Positions 8,403 through 17,776 are shown, numbered from the stretch's first letter. The stretch: 64,000 nt of DNA from Peptoniphilus phoceensis (GCF_001517665.2 NZ_LN999808.1:124001-188000), one strand, 5' to 3'. Notes: generated by a model not told the origin, from the sequence alone. Made by a program: numbers and translations.

Positions 8403-10406
8403 TTATAGGAATAGTCCACCGTATTGAACAAATAGTGGTGCGAATACAAGGGATACAACAGTTATAAGTTTAATTAGAATATTAAGAGAAGGTCCTGATG
8501 TATCTTTAAATGGGTCACCAACAGTATCTCCAGTTACAGCTGCCTTGTGAGCTTCTGAACCTTTACCACCGTGAGCTCCACCTTCGATGTATTTTTTAGC
8601 GTTGTCCCAAGCTCCACCAGCGTTTGACATAAAGATTGCCATTAGTACGCCTGTTACAAGAGCTCCTGCTTGAAGTCCACCTAGTGCTTCAGTACCAAGT
8701 AGTAGACCTACAAGTATTGGAACAATTACAGCGATTAGTCCTGGTACAATCATTTGTTTTAGAGCAGCACCTGTTGAGATGTCAACACAAGTTGCATATT
8801 CAGGAGTAGCTTTTCCTTCCATGATTCCAGGAATTTCTCTAAATTGTCTTCTTACTTCGTCAATCATTTCAGATGCTGCATTACCTACTGCTGACATAGT
8901 AAGTGCAGAGAAGGCAAATGGAAGCATACCACCAACGAATGTTGCAGCAATAACTTCTGGTTTAGAAATATCAATTCCACTAAGTCCAGTAGCGTTAATG
9001 TAAGAAACGAAAAGTGCAAGTGCAGTAAGTGCAGCTGAACCTATTGCAAATCCCTTACCTATAGCTGCTGTTGTATTACCAACAGAGTCAAGTGAGTCTG
9101 TGATATCACGAACGTCTTCTGGTAGTTCGCACATTTCTGCAATACCACCAGCGTTATCTGCGATTGGTCCATAAGCATCAACGGCAATTGTCATACCAGT
9201 TGTTGAAAGCATACCAACAGCTGCTAGTGAAATTCCGTAAAGTCCTACGATTGGATCAAGGTTTCCGCCTGCTCCAAGGTAAGATGCAATAATACCAATT
9301 GCAATAACAATGATAGGTCCAACTGTTGACATCATACCAACAGAAAGTCCAGCAATAATATTTGTTGAAGAACCAGTTTCTGATTCAGCTCCAATTCTCT
9401 TAACTGGTGCATAATCATCAGCTGTGTAATATTCTGTGAATTTGGAAATTATTAGACCAACTGCAATACCAATAATAACTGGTGCAAAAGGTGAAAAACT
9501 TCCAAAGATGTAGTTTGATAGAAGTGCTGAAGCAATCATTGTAACGCCAGCTGCTACATATTCACCTGCGTTAAGAGCTTTTTGTGGATTCTTATCTCCC
9601 TTTACAAAGAAAGCAGCTACAATTGATGCTAAAATACCAATTGTTGCAACAAGAATACCGAAAATAACACCTTCTTCTCCATAAGCTACAACTCCAAGAG
9701 TTATAACTGAAAGAAGTGCTCCAACGTAAGATTCAAATAAGTCAGCTCCCATTCCAGCAACGTCCCCAACATTATCTCCTACGTTATCAGCGATAACTGC
9801 AGGGTTTCTTGGATCGTCTTCTGGGATACCAGCTTCAACTTTACCTACAAGGTCAGCTCCAACGTCTGCTGCCTTAGTGTAGATACCACCACCAACTCTT
9901 GCGAAAAGTGCAATAGATGATGCTCCAAGTGAAAATCCTGTAATAATTTCAGTTTGTCCACCTGTTAAGAAATATGCGCCAGTAATACCAATAATTCCTA
10001 GACCAACAACGCACATTCCCATTACAACTCCACCAGAAAAGGCAACGTCAAGGGCTTTACCTAGGCCACCCTTCCATGCTGCGTTAGTTGTTCTAACGTT
10101 TGCTCTTGTAGCAACCTTCATACCAACATAACCAGCAGCTACTGAAAAGATAGCTCCTACTACGAAACAAATAGCAGTTGGGATTGATTTAAGTCCTACT
10201 GCCAAAATAATTGCAAGTACAATGACAAAAACAACAAGGGCTTTATATTCTCTTGTTAAGAATGCCATGGCTCCTTCTGAAATGTAAGAAGAAATTTCTT
10301 TCATTCTTTCATTACCAGCATCTTGCTTTGACACGAAGCTTGCCTTGTAAAAAGCAAATAAAAGTGCCAAAACGCCGACGATAGGAGCTAGATATAACAT
10401 ATTCAT
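8403..10406 (-). CDS. hppA: Membrane-bound ion-pumping pyrophosphatase
   Basis: A 667-residue integral membrane enzyme of about 16 helices that couples hydrolysis of pyrophosphate to ion export. The catalytic loop [17 protein letters not shown] and the following [11 protein letters not shown] are intact, as are the C-terminal loops with GGAWDNAKK and [13 protein letters not shown]. The sequence [10 protein letters not shown] has Ala where K+-independent enzymes carry Lys, so it belongs to the K+-dependent class, which includes Na+ and H+ pumps; which ion is pumped is not settled from sequence. The ATG has AGGAGG just upstream. It is followed by two terminators and preceded by secG. Confidence 0.95.
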   Translation of the reverse strand: MNMLYLAPIVGVLALLFAFYKASFVSKQDAGNERMKEISSYISEGAMAFLTREYKALVVFVIVLAIILAVGLKSIPTAICFVVGAIFSVAAGYVGMKVATRANVRTTNAAWKGGLGKALDVAFSGGVVMGMCVVGLGIIGITGAYFLTGGQTEIITGFSLGASSIALFARVGGGIYTKAADVGADLVGKVEAGIPEDDPRNPAVIADNVGDNVGDVAGMGADLFESYVGALLSVITLGVVAYGEEGVIFGILVATIGILASIVAAFFVKGDKNPQKALNAGEYVAAGVTMIASALLSNYIFGSFSPFAPVIIGIAVGLIISKFTEYYTADDYAPVKRIGAESETGSSTNIIAGLSVGMMSTVGPIIVIAIGIIASYLGAGGNLDPIVGLYGISLAAVGMLSTTGMTIAVDAYGPIADNAGGIAEMCELPEDVRDITDSLDSVGNTTAAIGKGFAIGSAALTALALFVSYINATGLSGIDISKPEVIAATFVGGMLPFAFSALTMSAVGNAASEMIDEVRRQFREIPGIMEGKATPEYATCVDISTGAALKQMIVPGLIAVIVPILVGLLLGTEALGGLQAGALVTGVLMAIFMSNAGGAWDNAKKYIEGGAHGGKGSEAHKAAVTGDTVGDPFKDTSGPSLNILIKLITVVSLVFAPLFVQYGGLFL

Positions 10407-10500
10407 TCTCTAATCCTCCTTAAATTTTAATTAGATTGCAGCAGTAAAAACCACAATCCTAAATGATTACTCTGGGAAAAACTCTTCCCTAAATTTTTAA

Positions 10501-10725
10501 TTAAATCGCAGCTAAAATAATAAGTGCAAGTGCAAAAACGATGCTTGAAATGATCACAATTTTGTTTTGGATGTCTTTCTTACTTGAACCTTTGTGTGAT
10601 CCCCACATGCTAGTTTCTTCGCCTTGAAGAGTTCCAAGACCAGCTTGATCAGATTCCATTTGTGCAACTACACTAATTACAATTATGCTAGCAACAATAA
10701 TTACAATAGATAATAAAGTTTGCAA
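10501..10725 (-). CDS. secG: Preprotein translocase subunit SecG
   Basis: A 74-residue protein with two membrane helices (about 3-22 and 52-73) joined by a short polar loop containing SDQAGLGTLQGEETSMWGSH, the Gly-rich signature of SecG with its QAGL and WG-K/H motif. It is the small accessory subunit of the SecYEG channel and assists SecA-driven export. The start is TTG (10725), supported by GGGAGGT (10732-10738) six bases before it. It lies upstream of hppA with a gap of about 95 bases and may share its transcript. Confidence 0.85.
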   Translation of the reverse strand: MQTLLSIVIIVASIIVISVVAQMESDQAGLGTLQGEETSMWGSHKGSSKKDIQNKIVIISSIVFALALIILAAI

Positions 10726-10814
10726 ACTTATACCTCCCTTAAATTTCTATAACATATAGATTCTAACACAGGAAGGCTTGCTAATCAACGAATTTATACG
10801 ATTTTTGGCATTTT

Positions 10815-11405
10815 TTAGAAGCTAGTTTCCTTTTTTAAGTTTTCTTCTATAATATCTTCTCTATCTTGCATTGCCTTTAGAGTTCTTTCTATTAAATCAT
10901 CTAATTGCCAATCTAAATTTTCTGCTCCTTTTTTTATAACTTCTCGAGAGCAGCCTTCTGCAAATTTTTTGTCCTTAAATTTTTTCTTCACACTTTTTAA
11001 ATTCATGTCCTTGCTGCTTTTAGACGGTCTCATAAGTGATGCCGCATAAATAAGACCAGTTAGTTCATCTGTTGCAAAGAGAACTTTCTCCATAAAAAGT
11101 TCTGGCTCAACATCAGAACAAATTCCAGAACCGTGTGATAAAATTGCATGGATGAGTTCATCACTTCCACCAGAAGCTTTTAAAATCTCTGGAGTATTTT
11201 TTAAGTGCTCTTCTGGATATTTTTCATAGTCTACATCGTGAAGAAGTCCTGCCATTTTCCAAAAGTCCACATTTTCTTGGTCAAACTCTTCTGCAAAGTA
11301 TCCCATAACATTTTCAAGGGTCAAGGCATGTCTTATGTGAAATTCTTCCTTGTTGTAATCTTTTAAAAGTTTTAAAGCATCTTCTCTACTTATTCCGCTG
11401 TTCAT
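10815..11405 (-). CDS. HD-domain hydrolase
   Basis: A 196-residue protein with the metal-binding HD signature spread over residues ~20-100: the first His in IRHAL, then LLHDVDYEKYPEEH with the His-Asp pair, and AILSHGSG. The family covers phosphohydrolases acting on nucleotides and related compounds, and the metal site looks complete. A basic, helical C-terminus follows. The substrate is unknown. The start has GGAAGTGGAAAT upstream. It is divergent from gap. Confidence 0.8.
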   Translation of the reverse strand: MNSGISREDALKLLKDYNKEEFHIRHALTLENVMGYFAEEFDQENVDFWKMAGLLHDVDYEKYPEEHLKNTPEILKASGGSDELIHAILSHGSGICSDVEPELFMEKVLFATDELTGLIYAASLMRPSKSSKDMNLKSVKKKFKDKKFAEGCSREVIKKGAENLDWQLDDLIERTLKAMQDREDIIEENLKKETSF

Positions 11406-11468
11406 ATTTCCACTTCCTTTTTCCCTATATTATCACAATAATTTTTGAATTTCACTTTTTTCTACTTG

Positions 11469-11477
11469 TGTTATAAT
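11469..11477 (+). promoter_or_regulatory. Extended -10 promoter of gap
   Basis: TGtTATAAT (11469-11477) is a full extended -10 element, with no good -35 at the usual spacing. The same TGtTATAAT occurs before rubredoxin and the CDF gene. Confidence 0.65.
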
Positions 11478-11511
11478 GAATGTAAGAATGCAATGAACAA
11501 TGGAGGTTTTT

Positions 11512-12531
11512 ATGAAAAAAAATGTTGGCATAATGGGATTTGGAAGAATTGGTAGAGATGCTCTTAGAATTTGGGCACTAAGAGATGATGTTAATTTTGA
11601 CATTACTCATGTAGCCGTTAGAAATTTAGAAAAAACTTTAAAAGAAAGAACTCACCTTTTTAAATTTGACTCAATTTATAGAAAGTTCCCAGGAGAAATT
11701 GAATTTACTGATGACGGAATGATTATTAACGGCAAAAAAGTTACTTTTGTTGAATCAAAAACTCCTGATCAAATGAACTGGAAAGAACTTGGAGTTGATG
11801 TTGTAATCGATTCATCTGGTGCCTTCAAAGATGAAGAAAAAGCAAGAGGTCACCTAGAAAGTGGTGCAAAAAAAGTTGTCCTAACTTCTCCTGGAAAGGG
11901 CAATATGCTTACAGTTGTTATGGGAGTAAATGACGACAAATACAATCCAGAAAAAGATGATATTATTTCCAATGCATCTTGTACAACAAACTGTCTTGCT
12001 CCAGTAACTAAAGTTATTCTTGAAAACTTTGGTATCAAGAAAGGACTTATGTCCACTGTTCACGCTTATACAAATGACCAAAATATTCACGATGGTGTTC
12101 ACAAAAAGGACATGAGACGTGCAAGAATGGGTGCAGAAAATATTATCCCTACTTCAACTGGTGCAGCAAAAGCTGTTGGAAAAGTTATTCCAGAAGTTGA
12201 CGGAATTTTAACAGGTTTTGCCCTAAGAGTTCCTGTTCCAACTGGATCACTTGTTGATGTTACTTTCGAACTTGAAAAAGAAGCTACAGTAGAAGAAATC
12301 AATGCAGCTATCAAAAAGGCATCCGAAAATGAATTAAAGGGAATACTTGAATATTCTGAAGACGAACTTGTTTCTTCTGATATCATTGGAAATACTCACT
12401 CTTCTATTTTTGACTCACTTCTTACAACAGTTAATGGAAAAATGGTTAAATTAATTTCTTGGTACGACAACGAATGGGGCTACACTGAAAGAGTTATTGA
12501 TTTAACAGAAAAGATTGTAGAATCTCTATAA
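11512..12531 (+). CDS. gap: Glyceraldehyde-3-phosphate dehydrogenase (type I)
   Basis: A protein of 339 residues that oxidises glyceraldehyde 3-phosphate to 1,3-bisphosphoglycerate with NAD(P) in glycolysis. GFGRIGRDALRIW is the Rossmann loop, SNASCTTNCLAPV carries the catalytic Cys, and SWYDNEWGYTERV closes the family signature. Length is normal. An ATG at 11500 is in frame, but GGAGG (11502-11506) sits inside that extension and points to the ATG at 11512. It stands alone, without pgk or tpi, and has its own promoter and terminator. Confidence 0.96.
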   Translation: MKKNVGIMGFGRIGRDALRIWALRDDVNFDITHVAVRNLEKTLKERTHLFKFDSIYRKFPGEIEFTDDGMIINGKKVTFVESKTPDQMNWKELGVDVVIDSSGAFKDEEKARGHLESGAKKVVLTSPGKGNMLTVVMGVNDDKYNPEKDDIISNASCTTNCLAPVTKVILENFGIKKGLMSTVHAYTNDQNIHDGVHKKDMRRARMGAENIIPTSTGAAKAVGKVIPEVDGILTGFALRVPVPTGSLVDVTFELEKEATVEEINAAIKKASENELKGILEYSEDELVSSDIIGNTHSSIFDSLLTTVNGKMVKLISWYDNEWGYTERVIDLTEKIVESL

Positions 12532-12545
12532 GAAGTTTTCTCTCA

Positions 12546-12572
12546 AAGGACTTGCTAAGGCAGGTCCTTTTT
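12546..12572 (+). terminator. Intrinsic terminator of gap
   Basis: A 10-bp stem (AAGGACTTGC 12546-12555 with GCAGGTCCTT 12560-12569, one G-U pair) and a loop of four bases, then TTTA. Confidence 0.85.
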
Positions 12573-12635
12573 ATTTGCATAAGATTCTTATATAAGCTAT
12601 CATTATTATATAAAATCTATTAATAAGGAGAAAAA

Positions 12636-13496
12636 ATGATCACAGATAAATATAAAATTATTGGCGAAAAAATTGCAATTGAAAATTTAGATGAGAAAAT
12701 TTTGAGTAAAGAAAAAGATTCAGACATAAAAGATGAATTGTATAGGGAACTTGTTCCAAAACTAAGAGAACTTCACGAAAAACTTTTTGCTGAATCCAAA
12801 CAAGGAATTTTAGTTGTCCTTCAAGCAATTGATGCGGCAGGAAAGGATGAAATAATAAAATACATATTTTCAAACTTAACTCCACAAGGACTAAAAAATA
12901 CTTCTTATGGAAAGCCAACTGATGAAGAAAATGCTCACGACTATCTTTGGAGAATGCACAAAGGACTTCCAAAAAGAGGCGAAATTGCAATATTAAATAG
13001 ATCTTATTACGAAGATATAATCTCTCCAAAAATCTATGACAGCCTAGACCATCTGCCTGAGGAAATTAAAAATGATGAAAATCTTTGGGAAAAAAGATAC
13101 AGACACATAAATAACTTTGAAGAATATTTAATAGACAACGGCTTCAAAATATTAAAATTCTACTTTCACGTTTCAAAAGATGAACAGAGAAAAAGACTTC
13201 TAGAAAGAATTGAAAATCCAAAGAAAAATGCAGAATTTTCTTTCTCAGACCTAGATGATAGAAAAAATTGGGATAAGTATCAAGTTGCTTTTGAAGAAAT
13301 GTTAAACAATACTTCAACAGAACTTGCACCTTGGTATGTCCTTCCAGCTGATAATCCTTGGCTTTCAAGAAAAATTGCAACTCTTGCATTAATTGAAACA
13401 ATAGAAAAAATGAATCCAAAATACCCAACATTTTCTGCTGATGAAAAAAAGAAGGCAGAGGAAATTGCTGAGAAGTTAAAAAATAAGGAAATTTAA
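12636..13496 (+). CDS. Polyphosphate kinase 2 family phosphotransferase (paralogue 1)
   Basis: A 286-residue cytosolic PPK2-type enzyme that moves phosphate between polyphosphate and nucleotides. LQAIDAAGKDEIIKY is the Walker A region, NRSYYED the Walker B-like segment, and LLERIENPKKN the lid. Closest in form to the PPK2 branch annotated as polyphosphate:nucleotide phosphotransferase, whose class III members can phosphorylate AMP and ADP. The usual NRSHYE has Tyr in place of His here, whereas the paralogue at 44323-45183 keeps His, hinting at divergence. Monocistronic with AAGGAG upstream. The nucleotide substrate is inferred only from family. Confidence 0.88.
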   Translation: MITDKYKIIGEKIAIENLDEKILSKEKDSDIKDELYRELVPKLRELHEKLFAESKQGILVVLQAIDAAGKDEIIKYIFSNLTPQGLKNTSYGKPTDEENAHDYLWRMHKGLPKRGEIAILNRSYYEDIISPKIYDSLDHLPEEIKNDENLWEKRYRHINNFEEYLIDNGFKILKFYFHVSKDEQRKRLLERIENPKKNAEFSFSDLDDRKNWDKYQVAFEEMLNNTSTELAPWYVLPADNPWLSRKIATLALIETIEKMNPKYPTFSADEKKKAEEIAEKLKNKEI

Positions 13497-13563
13497 TTTT
13501 TTAATTTCACTACTATTATTTTTATATTATTATAGAAGAAACTTAAAAAATTATGCATTTTAA

Positions 13564-13594
13564 AAAGCCAAGGAACAGTCCCTGGCTTTATTTT
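13564..13594. terminator. Bidirectional terminator between PPK2 and metA-aspartokinase
   Basis: AAAGCCA (13564-13570) pairs with TGGCTTT (13583-13589), with T-rich stretches after the hairpin on both strands. It serves two convergent genes. Confidence 0.8.
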
Positions 13595-15390
13595 TAATCC
13601 TTAATAATTGTCCCATGATTTTCTGGATCATTTGTATTTAAAATTTTAATTGTAATATTTTTCTTAGCAACTGGACTTATGGCGTCACCTTGATAAACCT
13701 CTGCTCCACCCTCAATTATTTCCTTTAACTCTGTGTAGCTAAGCTTGTCAATTGTCTTGGCATCTGGATTTTTATTAGGATCAGATGTCATTATTCCATT
13801 TACATCTGTCCAATTTTCATAAACTTTTGAATCAAGAGCATAAGCAATAAGGCTTCCCGTGTAGTCGCTACCACCTCTTGTAAAAGTAACAATGTCACTT
13901 TCCTTATCACTTCCATAAAATCCTGGCACAACTGCCTTTTTATTTTCACCTATGTGATTTTTTATTGCTTCTTTTGATTTATAAAGATCAACCTGTCCTT
14001 TTTCATCAAAAATTATAAGATCCTTTGCATCAATAAAATCATAATTTAAATATTTTGACAAAAGTTTTGCATTTAAATATTCTCCCCTGCTTACAATAAA
14101 ATCCTTATCTCTAGAATTTTTTATTTCATCAAAGACAAATTTTAATTCATCATCCCAAAACTCTTCCAAATTTAAATCTTCAGCAATAGATAAAAATCTG
14201 TTTTTAATTTTTTCAAGTTGACTGTCACGACCAAGACTTTGGATTTCCAATTCTTCTTCTAGAGATTTAATAATTTCATGAAGCTCTTGGATCCTTAAAT
14301 TTTTATTCGCTAGAGAAATTAACTCGTCAGTAATTTTTGTATCTTCCTTAAATCTTCTTCCAGGTGCTGATACAACTATGACATCTCTGTCCTCTTTAGA
14401 GAAAATAATTTTTTTGACTTTTGCAAATTGGCCTGCATCCTTTAAAGAGCTTCCACCAAATTTAGAAACAGACTTACCTTCAATACTTTCAATGGCAAAA
14501 GGAGTTTCTTGATAAACACAATAATTTAGCCAGTTGGAGAAAAATAAATTGCCAGCAGATCTCCATCTAATTTTTATATCTTTCTTGGGATCATTGTCTT
14601 CATAATAATTTATCGGCGGGCTTTTTTTTTTACCTTGAGAAAGATCCCTTATATATTCATTGTGAAGGGTGTCCTTGTCGTATTCCCAGTGACCAAAATT
14701 AAAGACAAACCTATTGTCCTTAGTTGTAGCTAGGGCAACTCCAGTATCAGGTCTTGCTGCAAGAACTTCCAAATCAGAAACATCTTCAAGATCTTCTATA
14801 TCAACATAAGTGTGTCTTGATGTTGGAATCAAAAAAGTATCATCAAAACCCTTAATAATTTTATTTTCCTTTAACTTATCAAATTCAAAAACCCCAAAAA
14901 TTTTTCCGTCACTTAACTTATGATTAATTTTATAATAATGATATAGAGCAGCTTGGGCAGACCAACAAATAAACATTGTAGAATAAACATTTTTCTTTGC
15001 AAATTCAAAAATTGTCCTTAGTTCATCCCAATACTTAATTTTTTCATAAGCTAGGGTCTCAATTGGTGCACCAGTTATAATCATTGCATCGTACTTATTG
15101 TTTTTTATATCATCATAAGTTTTATAAAAAGACTTCAATCTTTTAGCATCGCTGTTATTTGGATTGTAAGATTCCATTCTCACAAGGTCAATGTTAATTT
15201 GAAGGGCAGTATTTGATAACATCCTCAAAAGTTGAAGTTCTGTCTCCTCTTTTTTGGGCATCAAATTTACAATAGCAATATTAAGAGGTCTTATGTCCTG
15301 CTCTTTAGCAGAAGAATCTCTCATTGTAAAAATATTTTCTCTCTCCAAAACTTCTTCAACAATTAAATCTCTAGGTATTATTAATGGCAT
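13594..15390 (-). CDS. MetA-type homoserine O-acyltransferase fused to an aspartokinase catalytic domain
   Basis: A 598-residue fusion. Residues 1-300 are a complete MetA: FICWSAQAALYHYY holds catalytic Cys142, and FNFGHWEYDKD the His and Glu of the triad. Glu111 in GAPIETL is the residue reported to favour acetyl-CoA over succinyl-CoA in this family, so O-acetylhomoserine is the expected product. Residues ~304-598 are an aspartokinase: SVSKFGGSSLKDAG is the ATP/aspartate motif, with FTRGGSDYTGS and the DVNGIMTSDP loop later. The C-terminal ACT domains of normal aspartokinases are absent, so allosteric feedback through them is lost. Expression is instead gated by a Met T-box. The single frame has no break. 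Both activities belong to methionine synthesis from aspartate. Confidence 0.92.
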   Translation of the reverse strand: MPLIIPRDLIVEEVLERENIFTMRDSSAKEQDIRPLNIAIVNLMPKKEETELQLLRMLSNTALQINIDLVRMESYNPNNSDAKRLKSFYKTYDDIKNNKYDAMIITGAPIETLAYEKIKYWDELRTIFEFAKKNVYSTMFICWSAQAALYHYYKINHKLSDGKIFGVFEFDKLKENKIIKGFDDTFLIPTSRHTYVDIEDLEDVSDLEVLAARPDTGVALATTKDNRFVFNFGHWEYDKDTLHNEYIRDLSQGKKKSPPINYYEDNDPKKDIKIRWRSAGNLFFSNWLNYCVYQETPFAIESIEGKSVSKFGGSSLKDAGQFAKVKKIIFSKEDRDVIVVSAPGRRFKEDTKITDELISLANKNLRIQELHEIIKSLEEELEIQSLGRDSQLEKIKNRFLSIAEDLNLEEFWDDELKFVFDEIKNSRDKDFIVSRGEYLNAKLLSKYLNYDFIDAKDLIIFDEKGQVDLYKSKEAIKNHIGENKKAVVPGFYGSDKESDIVTFTRGGSDYTGSLIAYALDSKVYENWTDVNGIMTSDPNKNPDAKTIDKLSYTELKEIIEGGAEVYQGDAISPVAKKNITIKILNTNDPENHGTIIKD

Positions 15391-15430
15391 TTCTATTCTC
15401 CTCTTTTTTATTTGTACTTGAGGAAGGAAA

Positions 15431-15686
15431 ACAATAAAAAAAGCTTCCGCCCCACAAAGGACGAAAGCTAGTTCGTGTTACCACCTTAATTCTCTTTCAC
15501 TTCACAGTAAAAGACTCTTCAAGTACTATCATACTCTATCGCTATAACGGGCGCTCCCGTGCCTATCTAAATATCGATAGACCCTCAAGACGGACCATGT
15601 TCTCCAAATCTTCCTCTACTTCTCTCACCAAACGAAGCTCTCTTTAATCAGTCAAAAAGGATACTCTTCCCTCTATTGAGTTATTT
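15431..15686 (-). promoter_or_regulatory. T-box riboswitch, tRNA-Met specific (full length)
   Basis: On the minus strand the leader has a canonical Stem I: AGTA loop-E motif (15662-15665), distal GGTG (15626-15629) and a specifier loop GAACATGG with codon ATG (15596-15598), read as methionine. The T-box sequence AAGGTGGTAACACG covers 15474-15487. The terminator hairpin (15442-15469) is followed by a T-run (15431-15441). Uncharged tRNA-Met should permit readthrough into the MetA-aspartokinase gene. Confidence 0.93.
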
Positions 15687-15692
15687 TTTATT

Positions 15693-15721
15693 ATAATAGC
15701 ACCAAAAAATCTTAATGTCAA
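15693..15721 (-). promoter_or_regulatory. Promoter of the Met T-box transcript
   Basis: TTGACA (15716-15721), a 17-base spacer and TATTAT (15693-15698), read on the minus strand. Confidence 0.75.
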
Positions 15722-16089
15722 TTGTTAAAATATTTTTATAATCCTAGAATTTTTGAATTTACAATTTTTTAAGTAGGTAAATTACAATAATAAGTTAGCC
15801 ACTTTTAATAATAAATCAAACCAAGTGAAATGACTTCCCTGGCTAGCTAAGGAAGTTTTTTCTATTGATATAATCAATAGAAAAAGTATACCTTATTTTT
15901 GAAATTTTAGAAAGCAATCTTTTTTCTATTACTTAAATTTAAGAATTTATAATAAATATTCAATTTTCTAATATTTGTTCAAAATCATATTATTATATTA
16001 ATTAAAATTTCGAGTTACTATTGAGAACTTATGATGAAATGTACTAATCTTTTCAAATATTTAATTCAATCTAATATATACCTTGCAAA
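15722..16089. other. Gene-free gap with an orphan terminator and a perfect inverted repeat
   Basis: No reading frame is supportable. A plus-oriented terminator-like hairpin (ACTTCC and GGAAGT arms, about 15831-15856, then a T-run) has no gene to serve. It runs into a perfect 12-bp inverted repeat: 15857-15868 and 15874-15885, with loop TATAA. The rest is AT-rich. The gap borders the hydroxyacid operon and may be scar sequence from its insertion. Confidence 0.5.
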
Positions 16090-16884
16090 TTAATATGCGC
16101 TTGTCATAGCCCCATCAACTAATATAGTTTGACCGCTAATATATGAATTTGATTCACTTAATAAAAACGTAGCTAATTTAGCATACTCTTCCGGATTACC
16201 ATATCTTCCTAATGGAAAACTTTTCAAATCATTTTTTTCATATTCTTCAACAGAAATGTTTTGCTTTTCAGCCCTAACTTTATTTAAGTTTGTTATTCTA
16301 TCAGTAGATATTCTTCCAGGTCCAATAACATTAATCAAAATATTATACTTACCAAATTCTTTTGACAACGTTTTGGACATTCCTACGACCCCCATTCTCA
16401 TCGAATTTGATAATATAAGATTTTCTAAAGTATCTTTTACAGAAGAAGAGGTTGAATTTATAATCCTTCCAGCTCCAATTCTTTTCATGCTCGGCAAGAC
16501 CGCTCTAATTGTTCTTACGTAAGATAGAAGACATGTTTCAAAGGCACTTTGCCATTCAGTGTCAGAAAAATCTTCAAATTGACCTGGTTTAGGTCCTGGA
16601 CACATATTTGCTAATGCATAAATATCGCCTAAATCATTATTAACATTAGATACAAGCTTCTTTATGTCTTCGGGATTATTTATATTACAAATATATTTAT
16701 GCGGTCTATTGTTAGTTTCTCTAAATATATCTTGAACTGCATTATCTAGCTCATCTTCGTATTCTTTAGAAGTGCAAATAACAACGTTAGCGCCTTCGTG
16801 AGCCAATTCCTTTGCAATTGCTTTTCCTAGCCCAGCTGCGGACGCCATCACTAATACATTTTTGCCTTTTAATCCTAAATTCAT
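16090..16884 (-). CDS. SDR-family protein lacking the usual Tyr-x-x-x-Lys
   Basis: A 264-residue short-chain dehydrogenase/reductase fold. The dinucleotide loop is ASAAGLGKAIA (residues 14-24), the strand-end Ser cluster is INSTSSS (142-148), and the C-terminal NVIGPGRISTDR and ISGQTILVDGAM are typical. Where classical members have Tyr and Lys, the aligned stretch reads LSNSMRMG, giving Leu158 and Met162, so the classical proton-relay pair is missing. I recall an SDR subgroup with a similar SN-x-x-R motif, so it may use another mechanism. Last gene of the operon, 19 bases after the FAH gene. Probable role is oxidation or reduction of a sugar acid, by context only. Confidence 0.8.
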   Translation of the reverse strand: MNLGLKGKNVLVMASAAGLGKAIAKELAHEGANVVICTSKEYEDELDNAVQDIFRETNNRPHKYICNINNPEDIKKLVSNVNNDLGDIYALANMCPGPKPGQFEDFSDTEWQSAFETCLLSYVRTIRAVLPSMKRIGAGRIINSTSSSVKDTLENLILSNSMRMGVVGMSKTLSKEFGKYNILINVIGPGRISTDRITNLNKVRAEKQNISVEEYEKNDLKSFPLGRYGNPEEYAKLATFLLSESNSYISGQTILVDGAMTSAY

Positions 16885-16903
16885 AATAGATTCATCTCCT
16901 ATA

Positions 16904-17773
16904 TTAATTTTTATTTACAACACCATTACTTAAGCTTTCAAAACCATCAATTTCACACCCTACGATATCACCCTCTTGAATATGAACAGCTCTAGGAGTT
17001 CCTGTCGATAAAATATCTCCTGGGTTCCAAGTAAATACTTTGCTATAAAAAGAAACTAAAAATGAAGGGCTGAAAGTCATGTTAGAGATAAAGTTTTCTG
17101 CATGGACTTTCCCATTAATCATCGTCCTAACTTTTATATTATTTAGTTCTTTTATTTCATCAGGTGTTACCAATTCAGGTCCAAAACTAAAGAATGTATC
17201 AAAGTTTTTAACCATCGTTAAATATCTAGGATTTAATCTTAATATATCTTCAGCAGTTTGATCTAGGATTGTTGTAAACCCAGCGACATATTCAAGCCAA
17301 TCTTTTTCCTCTACATTTTTACATTTTTTTCCAATTATGACTCCTAGTTCTGCTTCTGCCGTTACTTTTTTACTTTGTGTTGGTATTATAATGTTATCAT
17401 TCGGGCCACAAATAGTAGATTCATTCTTTATGAAAGAAGCCGGGATACCTGTAGGTGATTTTTCTGCTAAGTCACCCGCATGTTCTGAATAATTTAAACC
17501 TATTCCCCAAATTCTTTTTGTTCTTCTATATAATGGTCCTATAGTTAAATCTTTATAATTTAAAAACTCATTTATTTTTTCACAATTATTAGCAATAACA
17601 TCTTTATACCATTTATTTAAATCAAATATTTCTTCATTATTAATAATTTCTTGAACTGTTAAACTCCATTCAGTATTGTATTTATCGTTTAGCATTTTGA
17701 TAGGAAAAACTTTATCATCGCATCTTATTGCAGCGTTATCTTTATTGTTTTCTACAAAATTGATTAATCTCAT
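16904..17773 (-). CDS. Fumarylacetoacetate hydrolase (FAH) family protein
   Basis: A 289-residue protein of the FAH fold. An N-terminal domain (1-85) precedes IWGIGLNYSEHAGDLA, the usual entry to the catalytic domain. The metal site is formed by the acidic pair in VTAEAELGVIIG and the Asp of TTILDQTAED. The family includes hydrolases of acylpyruvates and diketo acids, hydratases and oxaloacetate decarboxylases, so the reaction cannot be fixed. With an SDR next door, cleavage of a 2,4-diketo acid as in deoxy-fuconate breakdown is one possibility; this is inference. It starts three bases after the LysR stop. Confidence 0.85.
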   Translation of the reverse strand: MRLINFVENNKDNAAIRCDDKVFPIKMLNDKYNTEWSLTVQEIINNEEIFDLNKWYKDVIANNCEKINEFLNYKDLTIGPLYRRTKRIWGIGLNYSEHAGDLAEKSPTGIPASFIKNESTICGPNDNIIIPTQSKKVTAEAELGVIIGKKCKNVEEKDWLEYVAGFTTILDQTAEDILRLNPRYLTMVKNFDTFFSFGPELVTPDEIKELNNIKVRTMINGKVHAENFISNMTFSPSFLVSFYSKVFTWNPGDILSTGTPRAVHIQEGDIVGCEIDGFESLSNGVVNKN

Positions 17774-17776
17774 TTT

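Noticed and set aside
11850-12386. Minus-strand frames opposite gap
   Set aside because: Antisense of a highly conserved gene with biased codon use; no independent evidence.
12658-13431. Minus-strand frames opposite the first PPK2
   Set aside because: Leu/Phe-rich antisense shadows with no start signals.
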